DNA of 12,908 bases from positions 1 to 12,908 of the forward strand of contig JAQIBO010000202.1 of assembly GCA_027859055.1 (NCBI GenBank). Reading direction: 5' to 3'. Shown in pieces: positions 1 to 7,237 of the stretch. How positions within the stretch are numbered: position 1 is the stretch's first letter; each line of letters starts with the position of its first letter. Below the pieces are notes generated by a model. It was given only the letters and a program-made list of their open reading frames with translations, was not told the origin of the DNA and did not search any database. Origin of the DNA: Spirochaeta sp. (GTDB lineage Bacteria > Spirochaetota > Spirochaetia > DSM-27196 > Alkalispirochaetaceae). Made by a program: the position numbers and the translations under genes.

Positions 1-96
1 GGTAATGGTAGTCGGGAGCATTGGCAAACGAACCGAAACCCGCGCGGACCACGCCGGGACCACGAGCACCAGGCCGCCGGCCCGTGCCGCACCAAC
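1..96. other. Window edge downstream of the FecR gene, unassigned
   Basis: This 96-base edge lies downstream of the FecR gene on its strand. All three minus-strand frames stay open to the edge after the FecR stop, so a following minus-strand gene may begin here and run out of the window. No Shine-Dalgarno sequence or ATG decides the frame. No terminator hairpin with a T-tract is visible, which is compatible with co-transcription with a downstream gene. In other spirochaetes FecR genes are often followed by a CHASE2/adenylate cyclase gene, but nothing here shows that. Confidence 0.3.
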
Positions 97-792
97 CTAC
101 CGCGTCGGCTCCTCGCCCCACTGGATCGTCACGCCAACAACATCGGCCACCGCGTTGAGTGACGCGCTGTCATGGTAAATCTCCGGCGCCGGCTCCGCGG
201 TAATGCCGTCGGCGGTCCGTACAAAACGGGACGCGTTGTGCCGCGCCGCCCGCACCGTCATGTTCCCATCGTCAAATGACAGCTCACCGTGACACGTACA
301 CACATACGTACTGTCCTCACTCTCCACCCGTACAAAAAACGCCGTGCCGCGGACGCCGGCCACCGTCGTGGGCGTACCAACCCGAAATGTCCGGTCAGCG
401 CCAACCCCGATCGTTTCCAGCCCCTCAAACACCGCCGCCACCGTTCCGCGCCGCACCTCCAGGCCGGTGCCCGAGTCCTCAAGATCCAGCGTCAGCTCCG
501 TCTCCTCTTCCACCCGAAGGGCGTTTCCGGATCCAAACACGATCTCCGCAATTCCATCTGCACCGGTGATAAGGCGTGCTCCCGCCGCCACAGTCTCACC
601 GATCTCTGCGGCCCGTCCGTCAAGCTGCACATCCCCCTCGAGATACTCGATCCGCGCGGTAACCGCCGCCGGCGTCGGTTGGTCCACCGTCTCGGACCGC
701 CCGTTTGCCGCGACAATCGCCACGCTTCCAACGATCCACACCACGATCGCGGCGCGTAAAACCACCCGTTTTCCTGCCTGTGAAATATTCAT
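97..792 (-). CDS. FecR-domain protein, membrane-anchored or secreted
   Basis: This 231-residue protein has an N-terminal hydrophobic segment (about residues 11-29, after a short KR-containing head) that acts as a signal peptide or single membrane anchor. A FecR-like beta-rich domain follows, from about residue 45 to 185. Family marks are the early EGDVQL and GARLITG-type turns and the TPTTVAGVRGTAF block at residues 140-152. A CTCHG motif (CxCxG, residues 165-169) follows at the position where the classical domain carries a plain valine-rich strand; similar Cys pairs occur in many spirochaetal FecR-like proteins. Canonical FecR transduces a ferric-citrate signal to an ECF sigma factor, but no sigma factor or TonB receptor is present here, so that role is not supported. 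An extracytoplasmic structural or signalling role is more likely. The start is the ATG 6 nt downstream of a TACACT hexamer. The family call is firm; the function is unknown. Confidence 0.82.
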   Translation of the reverse strand: MNISQAGKRVVLRAAIVVWIVGSVAIVAANGRSETVDQPTPAAVTARIEYLEGDVQLDGRAAEIGETVAAGARLITGADGIAEIVFGSGNALRVEEETELTLDLEDSGTGLEVRRGTVAAVFEGLETIGVGADRTFRVGTPTTVAGVRGTAFFVRVESEDSTYVCTCHGELSFDDGNMTVRAARHNASRFVRTADGITAEPAPEIYHDSASLNAVADVVGVTIQWGEEPTR

Positions 793-798
793 ACCTTC

Positions 799-807
799 AG
801 TGTAGCA
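799..807 (-). promoter_or_regulatory. Extended -10 promoter element of the FecR gene
   Basis: Read on the minus strand, the sequence is TGC-TACACT, an extended -10 of the TGn-TATAAT class (4 of 6 in the hexamer), followed by GAAGGT and then the ATG. A -10 ending 6 nt before the ATG places the expected transcription start on the A of the start codon, so the mRNA would be leaderless. The GAAGG next to the ATG is too close (1 nt) to serve as a Shine-Dalgarno sequence. No good -35 is visible; a T-rich stretch lies upstream. Inferred from sequence only. Confidence 0.4.
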
Positions 808-848
808 GAAAACTGAAAAAATCGATAAGGAAAACGAACTGCCGTTCC

Positions 849-884
849 GGGGAGTCCCGTCCCCACCCGGATGCGCCGCTCCGG
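849..884 (-). terminator. Two short GC-rich hairpins after the lipase pair (possible terminator)
   Basis: Two inverted repeats sit side by side between the lipase stop and the FecR promoter: GGGGA/TCCCC with a 6-nt loop (849-864) and CCGGA/TCCGG with an 8-nt loop (867-884). They are placed where the minus-strand lipase operon should end. No T-tract follows directly on the minus strand (the nearest T-rich run is about 20 nt further on), so this is not a classic intrinsic terminator and could be chance in GC-rich DNA. Confidence 0.25.
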
Positions 885-903
885 ATCGGGGGGCTACCGG
901 GGG

Positions 904-2139
904 TCAGAAGGAGTCGCAGTTGTCCGGGGGCGCCTCGCCTGCAAATATCGCTTCAATCCACGCCACGGAGGAGCGAAACCCCGCCGGGCGGGTGTGGCGG
1001 TGGCGGGCGTCGTCGTACTCCTCGTACTGGACGGTGAGACCGGTCTCGCACAGTTCCGCGGAGTACGCCATTTGCTCCGGTGGTGTGATGATAATATCCT
1101 CACCACCCTGCACGTTGAGCACCGGGACTCCGTGCCCGTCGAGACCGGACAGGTTCTCCTCCAGGCGCCGATACAGTTCGGGGTACTCGGCTTCAAGCCG
1201 GCCGCTGTGGAGCGCGTCGTAAAACGCCGGCGTAAATAGCTCTTCCCCGTCAAAGGGGTAGTACTGTTCCATCTCTTTTACGCACTTGCCGGCAACATCC
1301 TCGTCAAAGGTCCGGACAAAGCGTTCCTGCAGGTAGCGGGCGGGGTCTATCTCGTCCCCGTACATGTCGCGGTAGGCGGCGATAATGTACGGCGAGTAGT
1401 ACGCCGCCTCCTGCATCAGGGTGGTGACGCTGGCCGTTGCGGCAAAGCCGATCGCGCCGCGCAGGGGCACATCCGGGGCGTAGTCGGCGACCATGTCGGC
1501 GGCGGCGAGCGCCGCGTGGCCTCCCTGGGAGTACCCGGCGGTAAACGCCGCATCGGCGGGGGTGACGCGCGAGAGGAGCCGCTCGCTCTCAAAGACGTGT
1601 ATCACCGCGCGGTACGCGTCCAGGAGCAGGTGCGCCTCCGCCGCTTTGCTGAAGTAACGCTGCATCCGGTCCTCGTCGTTGAAGCCGATGTAGTCGGGAA
1701 AGATCGTAATAATTCCCTGCGAGGCGTAGGAGGCCATGTTGGTGCGGTAATAGCCCCAGCGGCCGGGGTCGCTTTGGCCCAGCGAGGGGGCACATCTGTC
1801 GGCCACGCCGGTCGTTCCGGACCCAAACATCAGGACCGGCCGCGCCTCGTACTCCGACAGAATCGGAAAGAAGAGCTGCGATTTCGCCTGAACGGGAGTT
1901 CCGTCAAAGTCGCGCGTCCAGTACCAGACCAGGTACTCCTCAACGGCGTAGGTCGCCTCGGGAACTCCGTACCAGTCAAAGAGCGGTTCTCCCCGCGCCT
2001 CAATCTCTGTGTTTGACCAGCGGCCAACCCGTTCCACGGAGACGAGACTTCCCGGCTCCTGCGCCGCGACGGTCGCGGTACCCAACAGCAATAAAGTGAA
2101 AACGGCGATCGCAACAACCGCCCGGGTGCGTGTGCTCAT
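904..2139 (-). CDS. Secreted alpha/beta hydrolase, secretory-lipase type (second of a tandem pair)
   Basis: This 411-residue protein starts with a Sec signal peptide (hydrophobic core about residues 8-20, likely cleavage after AAQ near residue 27). The rest is an alpha/beta hydrolase of the secretory lipase (LIP, Candida lipase A-like) group, which hydrolyses ester or acyl bonds outside the cytoplasm. The nucleophile elbow is GYSQGG at residues 202-207 (Ser204). The acid is probably Asp348 in QGGEDII, and the base His380 or His382 in DDARHRH. An FPDYIGF block (147-153) matches the family's conserved FPDY motif. The length is usual for the family. It overlaps its upstream paralogue by the 4 bases ATGA, so translation is probably coupled. 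Compared with the paralogue it has the same catalytic frame but a longer C-terminal end with two cysteines. Substrate is unknown; triglyceride, polyester or cinnamoyl-type esters are all possible. Confidence 0.85.
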   Translation of the reverse strand: MSTRTRAVVAIAVFTLLLLGTATVAAQEPGSLVSVERVGRWSNTEIEARGEPLFDWYGVPEATYAVEEYLVWYWTRDFDGTPVQAKSQLFFPILSEYEARPVLMFGSGTTGVADRCAPSLGQSDPGRWGYYRTNMASYASQGIITIFPDYIGFNDEDRMQRYFSKAAEAHLLLDAYRAVIHVFESERLLSRVTPADAAFTAGYSQGGHAALAAADMVADYAPDVPLRGAIGFAATASVTTLMQEAAYYSPYIIAAYRDMYGDEIDPARYLQERFVRTFDEDVAGKCVKEMEQYYPFDGEELFTPAFYDALHSGRLEAEYPELYRRLEENLSGLDGHGVPVLNVQGGEDIIITPPEQMAYSAELCETGLTVQYEEYDDARHRHTRPAGFRSSVAWIEAIFAGEAPPDNCDSF

Positions 2140-3365
2140 GCGTGCTCCTTCATCCAGTCGAGAACGTCATAAAACGCCGCCTGGCGCACGTCGTGACGCT
2201 CGTCCTGGTATATGTAATAGCGTACGTCGCTCCCGGCGGCGCGGAGGTCAAGTACAAACTCGGTCTGCGAGTCGGGAAACACGACGATATCGTCGGTGCC
2301 CTGCACAATCAGCGCGGGAACGCCGTGGCCGCTGAGGCCCACGGTGTGTTCGTCGAGAACCGCGGCGATTTCCGGGTAACGCTCGGCGACGCGCCGGTCC
2401 CGCAGCGCCGCGGCAAAGGCGGGGCGAAAGAGTCCGTCCGGCGTCCACGGGTAGTAGCGCTGGATACCACCGATACACTGCCGCGTCACGTCGTGGTCGA
2501 GGCTGTCCAGCCAGCGGTCCTGCAGCATCACCGCCGGGTCAAACCGGTTGGCACCGTAGCGCTCCCGGAACGCGTACGCCACCAGCGGCGCCACCACGAC
2601 AAACTCGCTGATAAGCGCGTACATGTCGGTGGTGGGACCGTATCCGATGATCCCCTCTATCGTGACATCCGGCGCGTACCGGCTGCGGTAGTCCGCCGCG
2701 GCAAACGCGGCGTGCCCGCCCTGAGAGAACCCGGCGAGAAACACCTGAGCAACCGGGAGCTCCCCCAGGGAGCGGAGCGCCCGTCGCGTCGCCCGTACGC
2801 CGTCAAGCACCATCATCGCCCCGGCGTCGGCGTGAAAAAACGGCTGAAACCGCTCGGAGTCACCCATGCCCATATAGTCCGGGAGAAAGCCGACATATCC
2901 CTGTCCCGCAAAGGCGAGGGTATGCGCCCGATACAGACCCCAGTTGATGCCCAGAACGTGTTCCCGCGACGGGCGGCACTGGTCGAGGAGCCCCGTGGAC
3001 CCGGGCGCGAAAAGATAGAGTTGGTGGCGATCGTTGCCGGCTCTTTCTGTATCGCCGTCCGTGTTGCCGTCTACCGTTGCCGTGGGTACCATCAGCTGGG
3101 CGGTGATCGTCGCCGGTGCGCCGTCAGGGTACGTGCTTTCGTACTCCACAACGTACACCGTCGCGCCGTACCGGGCGCGGGGCGCCTCATAGCCGGAAAA
3201 GAGCGCATCGATCTCCGCGTCAATCTCGCCGGGCGTAAAGGAAACGACCTCCTCCATGGAAATCACGTCTCCCGGTCGCGCGGATACCGCGGGAATCACG
3301 ATACAAAGCGCGAGAACTGTGGAGATAAACACGACAACGAGGCGCCGTCGGAGTGTATGGTGCAT
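2136..3365 (-). CDS. Secreted alpha/beta hydrolase, secretory-lipase type (first of a tandem pair)
   Basis: This is a 409-residue paralogue of the next gene in the operon. An N-terminal signal peptide (RRR at residues 6-8, hydrophobic core about 9-24, likely cleavage near VSA at 27-29) directs export. The catalytic serine is Ser214 in GFSQGG (212-217). The acid is Asp358 or Asp359 in QGTDDIV, and the histidine is His391 in QDERHD. LPDYMGMG (161-168) corresponds to the family FPDY block. It shares with its neighbour, in the same order, the GxSQGGHAA, APDV, YYPW/YYPF and GLSGHGVP/GLDGHGVP blocks, so the pair arose by tandem duplication and then diverged. The ATG lies just downstream of a putative TTGACC...TACTTC promoter and is divergent from the algF operon. 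An in-frame linker around residues 97-113, rich in T, D and N, is an insertion relative to the paralogue. Confidence 0.85.
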   Translation of the reverse strand: MHHTLRRRLVVVFISTVLALCIVIPAVSARPGDVISMEEVVSFTPGEIDAEIDALFSGYEAPRARYGATVYVVEYESTYPDGAPATITAQLMVPTATVDGNTDGDTERAGNDRHQLYLFAPGSTGLLDQCRPSREHVLGINWGLYRAHTLAFAGQGYVGFLPDYMGMGDSERFQPFFHADAGAMMVLDGVRATRRALRSLGELPVAQVFLAGFSQGGHAAFAAADYRSRYAPDVTIEGIIGYGPTTDMYALISEFVVVAPLVAYAFRERYGANRFDPAVMLQDRWLDSLDHDVTRQCIGGIQRYYPWTPDGLFRPAFAAALRDRRVAERYPEIAAVLDEHTVGLSGHGVPALIVQGTDDIVVFPDSQTEFVLDLRAAGSDVRYYIYQDERHDVRQAAFYDVLDWMKEHA

Positions 3366-3377
3366 ACGTCGTCCATT

Positions 3378-3442
3378 GAAGTAGCAAAATCGCGACGAAG
3401 GGTCAACAATACGATTGTCAATCTGTACCGTAATAGTGCAAT
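3378..3442. promoter_or_regulatory. Divergent promoters of the lipase pair and the algF operon, with a palindrome between them
   Basis: On the minus strand TTGACC (3401-3406) and TACTTC (3378-3383, preceded by TGC) are separated by 17 bp and would serve the lipase genes. On the plus strand TTGTCA (3415-3420) and a weak TGCAAT (3437-3442), separated by 16 bp, would serve algF. Between the two -35 boxes, and overlapping both, is ACAAT-acg-ATTGT (3406-3418), a perfect 5+5 palindrome with a 3-nt centre, well placed to act as a shared operator. The -35 matches are good and the -10 matches are poor. Confidence 0.35.
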
Positions 3443-3450
3443 TTTACCGG

Positions 3451-4110
3451 GTGAGACACGTATTACGCCTATTGCGCGCCGGTGCCGCATGCATCGTCAT
3501 CTTTTTGTTCGTTTCGTTCTCCGCAGCAGCTCAGGAGAGCGTCTACGGCCCCGCAGCGCCGCCGGGGGCCGGGTTTGTGCGGGTGTTTTTTGCCGCATCC
3601 CCCGCGGAAACGGTCACGGTGGATATCGGGAACGTGGCGTTCGGACCTGTTTCCGGCGGCGCGGTCACCCCGTACCGGCCGGTAAGCGAAGGGCTGTACC
3701 TGCTTCGTCTGCCCGGGCGCGAGACCGAGCTCTTTACCCGCGCCGGTGCGTACCAGACCGTCCTGGTAACTGCAGAGGAGATCGCCGTGGTTCCCGACCG
3801 GTCGCACGAGGACCCGGCGAAGGCGCAACTGGTGCTTTACAACGTGTCCACGCGGGCGAGGGTGGCGCTGGTGACCGCAGAGGCGGGACAGGCGGTTATT
3901 CCTGCCCTCGCGCCGCTGACCGGCTCGGCAATTGCGGTCAACGCCGTTGCGGTACGCTTTGCCGTAACCGTAGGAAACGACGATTCTCCCCACACCGTGG
4001 AGGTGGCCCCGTTCAGCCTGCGGCGTGGTGCGTCGTTTTCCATTTTCGCCTTTGAGCCGGGGGAGGGTGTGGTAACCGTGGTGGATCAAGCCTCGGTAGA
4101 GGTGGAGTAG
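3451..4110 (+). CDS. algF: AlgF-like periplasmic polysaccharide O-acetylation protein
   Basis: From the GTG at 3451 this is a 219-residue exported protein. After a signal peptide (MRHVLRLLR head, hydrophobic core, cleavage near AAAQ) the mature protein opens with VYGPAAPPGAGFVRV. This matches the LYGPxAPxGxxFVRV opening of Pseudomonas AlgF. The rest is a repeated beta-rich architecture typical of AlgF, with conserved turns at EGLYLLRLPG and QLVLYNVSTRARVAL. AlgF is a periplasmic adaptor needed for O-acetylation of alginate together with AlgI and AlgJ, and has no known catalytic residues. Here it heads a cassette in the same order as the Pseudomonas algI-algJ-algF group, but with algF first. 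TTG at 3415 and GTG at 3436 are in-frame alternatives; 3451 gives the most normal signal peptide. No good Shine-Dalgarno sequence precedes any of them. Whether the target polymer is alginate is not shown. Confidence 0.8.
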   Translation: MRHVLRLLRAGAACIVIFLFVSFSAAAQESVYGPAAPPGAGFVRVFFAASPAETVTVDIGNVAFGPVSGGAVTPYRPVSEGLYLLRLPGRETELFTRAGAYQTVLVTAEEIAVVPDRSHEDPAKAQLVLYNVSTRARVALVTAEAGQAVIPALAPLTGSAIAVNAVAVRFAVTVGNDDSPHTVEVAPFSLRRGASFSIFAFEPGEGVVTVVDQASVEVE

Positions 4111-4144
4111 CGCGCCGCTGCCCGGAACCGTGGACGAATAACCG

Positions 4145-5593
4145 ATGGTCTTCAGTACAACCCTCTTTGTGTTCCTGTTTCTTCCGCTCTTTCTCGGGGT
4201 GTACTACGCGCTGCCGTTCCGGCACCGCTCCGCCTGGATCCTTGCCGCAAGCCTGACCTTTTACGGCTGGTGGCGCCTCGATTTTCTTGCGCTGTTCGTC
4301 CTGACCACGGTGTGGACCTATCTCCTCGGACGCGCCATCGCCGACGCCGGCGGAGCGGCGGGGCGCGGTGCCACGCCACGTGACGCCACACAACGCTCTC
4401 GCCGGGCACTCGTCGCGGGGGTAATTCTCAACCTGGGGACGCTGGCGTATTTCAAATACTTCAACTTCGGCGTTGACAGCCTCAACGCGCTGCTCACCTC
4501 CCTGGGCACACCGGGGGTCACCGCGTGGGAGGTGGTTCTGCCGATCGGGATCTCCTTTTACGTCTTTCAGGCGACAAGTTATCTGATTGACGTGCACCGC
4601 GGTGACGCCCCGCCGGCTGAGCGCTACCTGGACCTGGCGGCATACATCACCCTCTTTCCGCAGCTGGTTGCGGGGCCGATCGTCCGATACCACGATATCG
4701 CCCCCCAACTGCGCCAACGGGAGCACACGTTTTCCCGTTTTTCCGAGGGCGCCGGCCGCTTCATGACCGGATTCGTCAAAAAGGTGCTTATCGCCGACAC
4801 GGTTGCCGCGATCGCCGACGCCGGCTTCGCGCTTCCCGCACCGACCGCAGTCGAGGCGTGGCTCGGGACGGTGGCCTACGCTGTACAGATCTATTTCGAC
4901 TTTTCCGGGTATTCGGATATGGCGATCGGCCTCGGGCTGATGATCGGATTCCGGTTTCGCGAGAACTTTCGGGACCCCTACCTGTCGCGGAGCATCACCG
5001 AGTTCTGGCGCCGCTGGCATATCAGTCTGTCCCAGTGGCTGCGCAACTACCTGTACATTCCCCTCGGTGGTAACCGCGGCGGCCGGCGCCGTACCTACAT
5101 CAACCTCATGACCGTCATGGTGCTTGGCGGCCTGTGGCACGGCGCGGCGTGGACGTTTGTGCTCTGGGGGCTGTGGCACGGGCTGTGGCTGGCGGTTGAA
5201 CGGGTCGTCGTCGAGCGGGCCGCCGCCGAACGGGGTAGCGTGCATCCCCCAACGCGACGCGCCGGAGGGATCGCCTCTCGGACATACGCCCTCGCAATCG
5301 TGCTGATCGGGTGGGTCCTTTTCCGCGCACCGGACCTCGCCGTCGCCTCCGCGGTGTTGCTCGGTATGATCGGTGGAAACGGCGTCGCCGTGACCGGCGC
5401 TATGGCGTGGCAGCTTGATCGCTTCTCCCTCTCCGTCCTGGCCGGGGCGATCGTGGTTATCGTCCGGGGTCGGCGCCTCCGGTCCGCGCTCCCGCAGACC
5501 GCGCAGGACGTGGTGTATGCGCTGCTGTTTGTGTTCAGTATCCTGAAGCTGGCGGCGGAGCAGTATTCGCCGTTTCTGTACTTTCAGTTTTAG
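4145..5593 (+). CDS. algI: AlgI-type MBOAT membrane O-acyltransferase
   Basis: This 482-residue polytopic inner-membrane protein belongs to the MBOAT family, AlgI/PatA branch. It accepts an acetyl group from a cytoplasmic donor and passes it through the membrane to a periplasmic acetyltransferase. Characteristic blocks are the opening MVFSTTLFVFLFLPL, PIGISFYVFQATSYLIDV (133-150), FPQLVAGPIVRY (171-182), IYFDFSGYSDMAIGLG (249-264), FWRRWHISLSQWLRNYLYIPLGG (287-309) and GGLWHGAAW (328-336). The invariant MBOAT histidine is His332; His292 in RRWHIS is the second conserved one. The C-terminal SPFLYFQF is the usual end of the family, so the gene is full length. It follows algF by 34 nt and precedes the AlgJ-like gene by 21 nt, forming one operon. 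The nearest homologues also acetylate cellulose, peptidoglycan or other polymers, so the substrate must be read from the neighbours; AlgF points to an alginate-like polysaccharide. Confidence 0.92.
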   Translation: MVFSTTLFVFLFLPLFLGVYYALPFRHRSAWILAASLTFYGWWRLDFLALFVLTTVWTYLLGRAIADAGGAAGRGATPRDATQRSRRALVAGVILNLGTLAYFKYFNFGVDSLNALLTSLGTPGVTAWEVVLPIGISFYVFQATSYLIDVHRGDAPPAERYLDLAAYITLFPQLVAGPIVRYHDIAPQLRQREHTFSRFSEGAGRFMTGFVKKVLIADTVAAIADAGFALPAPTAVEAWLGTVAYAVQIYFDFSGYSDMAIGLGLMIGFRFRENFRDPYLSRSITEFWRRWHISLSQWLRNYLYIPLGGNRGGRRRTYINLMTVMVLGGLWHGAAWTFVLWGLWHGLWLAVERVVVERAAAERGSVHPPTRRAGGIASRTYALAIVLIGWVLFRAPDLAVASAVLLGMIGGNGVAVTGAMAWQLDRFSLSVLAGAIVVIVRGRRLRSALPQTAQDVVYALLFVFSILKLAAEQYSPFLYFQF

Positions 5594-5614
5594 GCGCGTG
5601 GAAAGAAGGATGTG

Positions 5615-6826
5615 ATGACGAAGTATCACGGCACCGACGAACACCTCACCCACACCGCCATTGCGGGAGTCGTCTTCCTGCTGGTGCTGCTTGTCGGCGT
5701 CGCGCTGTCGATCGGTGCTCTGCGCGGGATTGTGCGGGACCGGGTGGATGCCGGCGCACCCGTTCCCGCGCCCTCACACCGCGCCGCTGCTACCGCACAG
5801 CGGGCCGCTGCCACCTTCCCGGGCGTCGCCACACTCACCTCAAGCGGCAACGCCGGCCTACTCCACGGGGAGTGGACCGTCGCGTTTCAAACCGCCTATG
5901 AAGAGTACCTTCCAATCACCGAACCGGCGCTTCACCTCTGGAGTGCGGCGCGATACCGCCTCTTCCGTGCGGGGACCAGCGGGGTAGAGGTCGGGCGGGA
6001 TGGATGGCTCTTTACCACCGAAGAACTCCGCGTTCGGCGCGGTGACACCCCGGCGCTGCAACGCTCCATCGCCACAATCACCACCGCGGTCACGGACCTG
6101 CAGCGTCGCGGCGCCGTCGTGGTGATCGCCCTCGTTCCCGCAAAGGCGCGGATCTACGCGGACAAACTCCCGGGATACTCGTTGCCGCCGGCGGTCTCGG
6201 GCCGGTACGAAGAAGCCCTCACCGCGCTGCAGTCAATTCCTGAGGTGATTGTGCCGAACCTGCGGAAACCGCTGCACGCCGCCCGCGCCACCTACCCTGA
6301 AGAGCCGGTGTACCTCCGCCGCGACACCCACTGGACGCCCCGCGGCGCGGCGATCGTTGCTCAGGAGATAGCCGCCGCGGCCGCCGCCTCGATCACCGAC
6401 GACGTCCCGCGAACGCGCTTCCGGACGGAACGGACCGGCACCGAACCGTACGCCGGCGACTTGCTGCGTTTTCTGCCCGTCGGCGACAGGAACGCGTCCC
6501 TCGGCCTGACGCCGGAGCCGATCGACCGCTTCACCACCGAGGCGCTCGAAACATCGGGAGGACTGTTCGGAGATCCGGTGATTCCCGGGGCACTGGTCGG
6601 TACCAGCTACAGCGCTGGTGAAGCGTGGAACTTTGCGGGGTTTCTTACGGACGAGCTGGAGCTTGATATGGTCAGCGTCGCTGAGGAGGGGCAGGGGCCC
6701 TTTGCACCGATGGAGGTATACCTGGCCGGCGACACCGTCACGACCTACCCGCCACAGGTTGTGGTGTGGGAGATTCCCGAGCGCTACCTGACCGACCCGC
6801 CCGACCACCAACCCGACCGTCGGTGA
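5615..6826 (+). CDS. algJ: AlgJ/AlgX-like SGNH O-acetyltransferase, membrane-anchored
   Basis: This 403-residue protein has one N-terminal membrane anchor (about residues 13-36) and a periplasmic SGNH-hydrolase-like acetyltransferase domain. It takes acetyl from the AlgI partner and esterifies polysaccharide hydroxyls. Family motifs are GRDGWLFTTEEL (about 127-138), VIALVPAKARIYADKLP (170-186), RDTHWTPRGA (236-245) holding the Asp237 and His239 pair, and VGTSYS (328-333) holding the nucleophile, probably Ser331. The late VVVWEIPERYL block (382-392) is also typical. All three catalytic residues are present, so it should be active. I chose ATG 5615 because AAGGA (5606-5610) lies 4 nt upstream; the GTG at 5612 is only one codon earlier and is too close to that site. 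There is no C-terminal carbohydrate-binding module of the AlgX type, so AlgJ is the better name. Confidence 0.87.
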   Translation: MTKYHGTDEHLTHTAIAGVVFLLVLLVGVALSIGALRGIVRDRVDAGAPVPAPSHRAAATAQRAAATFPGVATLTSSGNAGLLHGEWTVAFQTAYEEYLPITEPALHLWSAARYRLFRAGTSGVEVGRDGWLFTTEELRVRRGDTPALQRSIATITTAVTDLQRRGAVVVIALVPAKARIYADKLPGYSLPPAVSGRYEEALTALQSIPEVIVPNLRKPLHAARATYPEEPVYLRRDTHWTPRGAAIVAQEIAAAAAASITDDVPRTRFRTERTGTEPYAGDLLRFLPVGDRNASLGLTPEPIDRFTTEALETSGGLFGDPVIPGALVGTSYSAGEAWNFAGFLTDELELDMVSVAEEGQGPFAPMEVYLAGDTVTTYPPQVVVWEIPERYLTDPPDHQPDRR

Positions 6827-6862
6827 CACGACGCGCACTCCCGTGTACGATACCGACCTGCC

Positions 6863-7189
6863 GTGAAACAACGCACCGAGAACACATCACCCGTCGGCGG
6901 CTTTACGGCGATCGGCGCGCAGTGGCCGCTCTTTCTGCTTCTCGGAACGGTGTTCACCGCCCTCAATCAGACGCTGTACGCCGCCAGTCTGCGCTCCCTG
7001 TCGGCCAAGACCGTCTCGATCATCTCCACCCTTCTGCCGCTGTACGCGGCTGTCACAGCCATCGTGTTTCTCGGGGAAATACCCACGGTGGAGACGATAA
7101 TCGGCGGTATCGTCGTGATAGCTGCGGTCATGATAGAAACGGTCCGCGCCGCCAACGCCGCAGGTCCCATCGATGAGAAAGCGGGATGA
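6863..7189 (+). CDS. EamA/DMT-family transporter, C-terminal fragment (probable remnant)
   Basis: This is a 108-residue reading frame with three hydrophobic helices (about residues 22-44, 50-71 and 75-96). It ends in the pattern STLLPLYAAVTAIVFLGEIPTVETIIGGIVVIAAVMIET. That is the closing part of the second EamA repeat of drug/metabolite transporters, where a glycine- or glutamate-rich loop lies between the last two helices. A complete DMT protein has about ten helices and 280-300 residues, so roughly the first two thirds are missing. The frame is closed by the algJ stop, with only 36 nt between, so no hidden N-terminus exists upstream. The start is a GTG without a Shine-Dalgarno sequence. 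It is most likely a truncated relic left by a deletion or insertion next to the acetylation cassette, though a short functional multimeric (SMR-like) protein cannot be excluded. Confidence 0.6.
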   Translation: MKQRTENTSPVGGFTAIGAQWPLFLLLGTVFTALNQTLYAASLRSLSAKTVSIISTLLPLYAAVTAIVFLGEIPTVETIIGGIVVIAAVMIETVRAANAAGPIDEKAG

Positions 7190-7206
7190 CCCGTTCCGGC
7201 GCGTGG

Positions 7207-7237
7207 CGTCCGCCGTGACCCACCCGTCCGCCGTGAC
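7207..7237 (+). repeat. 13-bp perfect direct repeat upstream of the methyltransferase gene
   Basis: CGTCCGCCGTGAC occurs at 7207-7219 and again at 7225-7237, a period of 18 bp. The second copy runs into the putative -35 box of the methyltransferase promoter (GTGACG, 7233-7238). This arrangement suits a pair of tandem regulator half-sites, but it could also be a short duplication. Confidence 0.6.

Noticed and set aside
2130..4055. A 641-codon open frame on the plus strand antisense to the second lipase and overlapping algF
   Set aside because: The reverse strand encodes a lipase with a full catalytic triad and the overlapping algF frame has a clear family match. The long open antisense frame is a by-product of GC-rich codon usage, and its composition (Arg, Val and Gly rich, no motif) is typical of a shadow.
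4013..5653. A 546-codon open frame on the minus strand across algI
   Set aside because: It is antisense to algI, which has all MBOAT motifs. The antisense product is low-complexity in Arg, Gly, Pro and Asp and has no recognisable domain.
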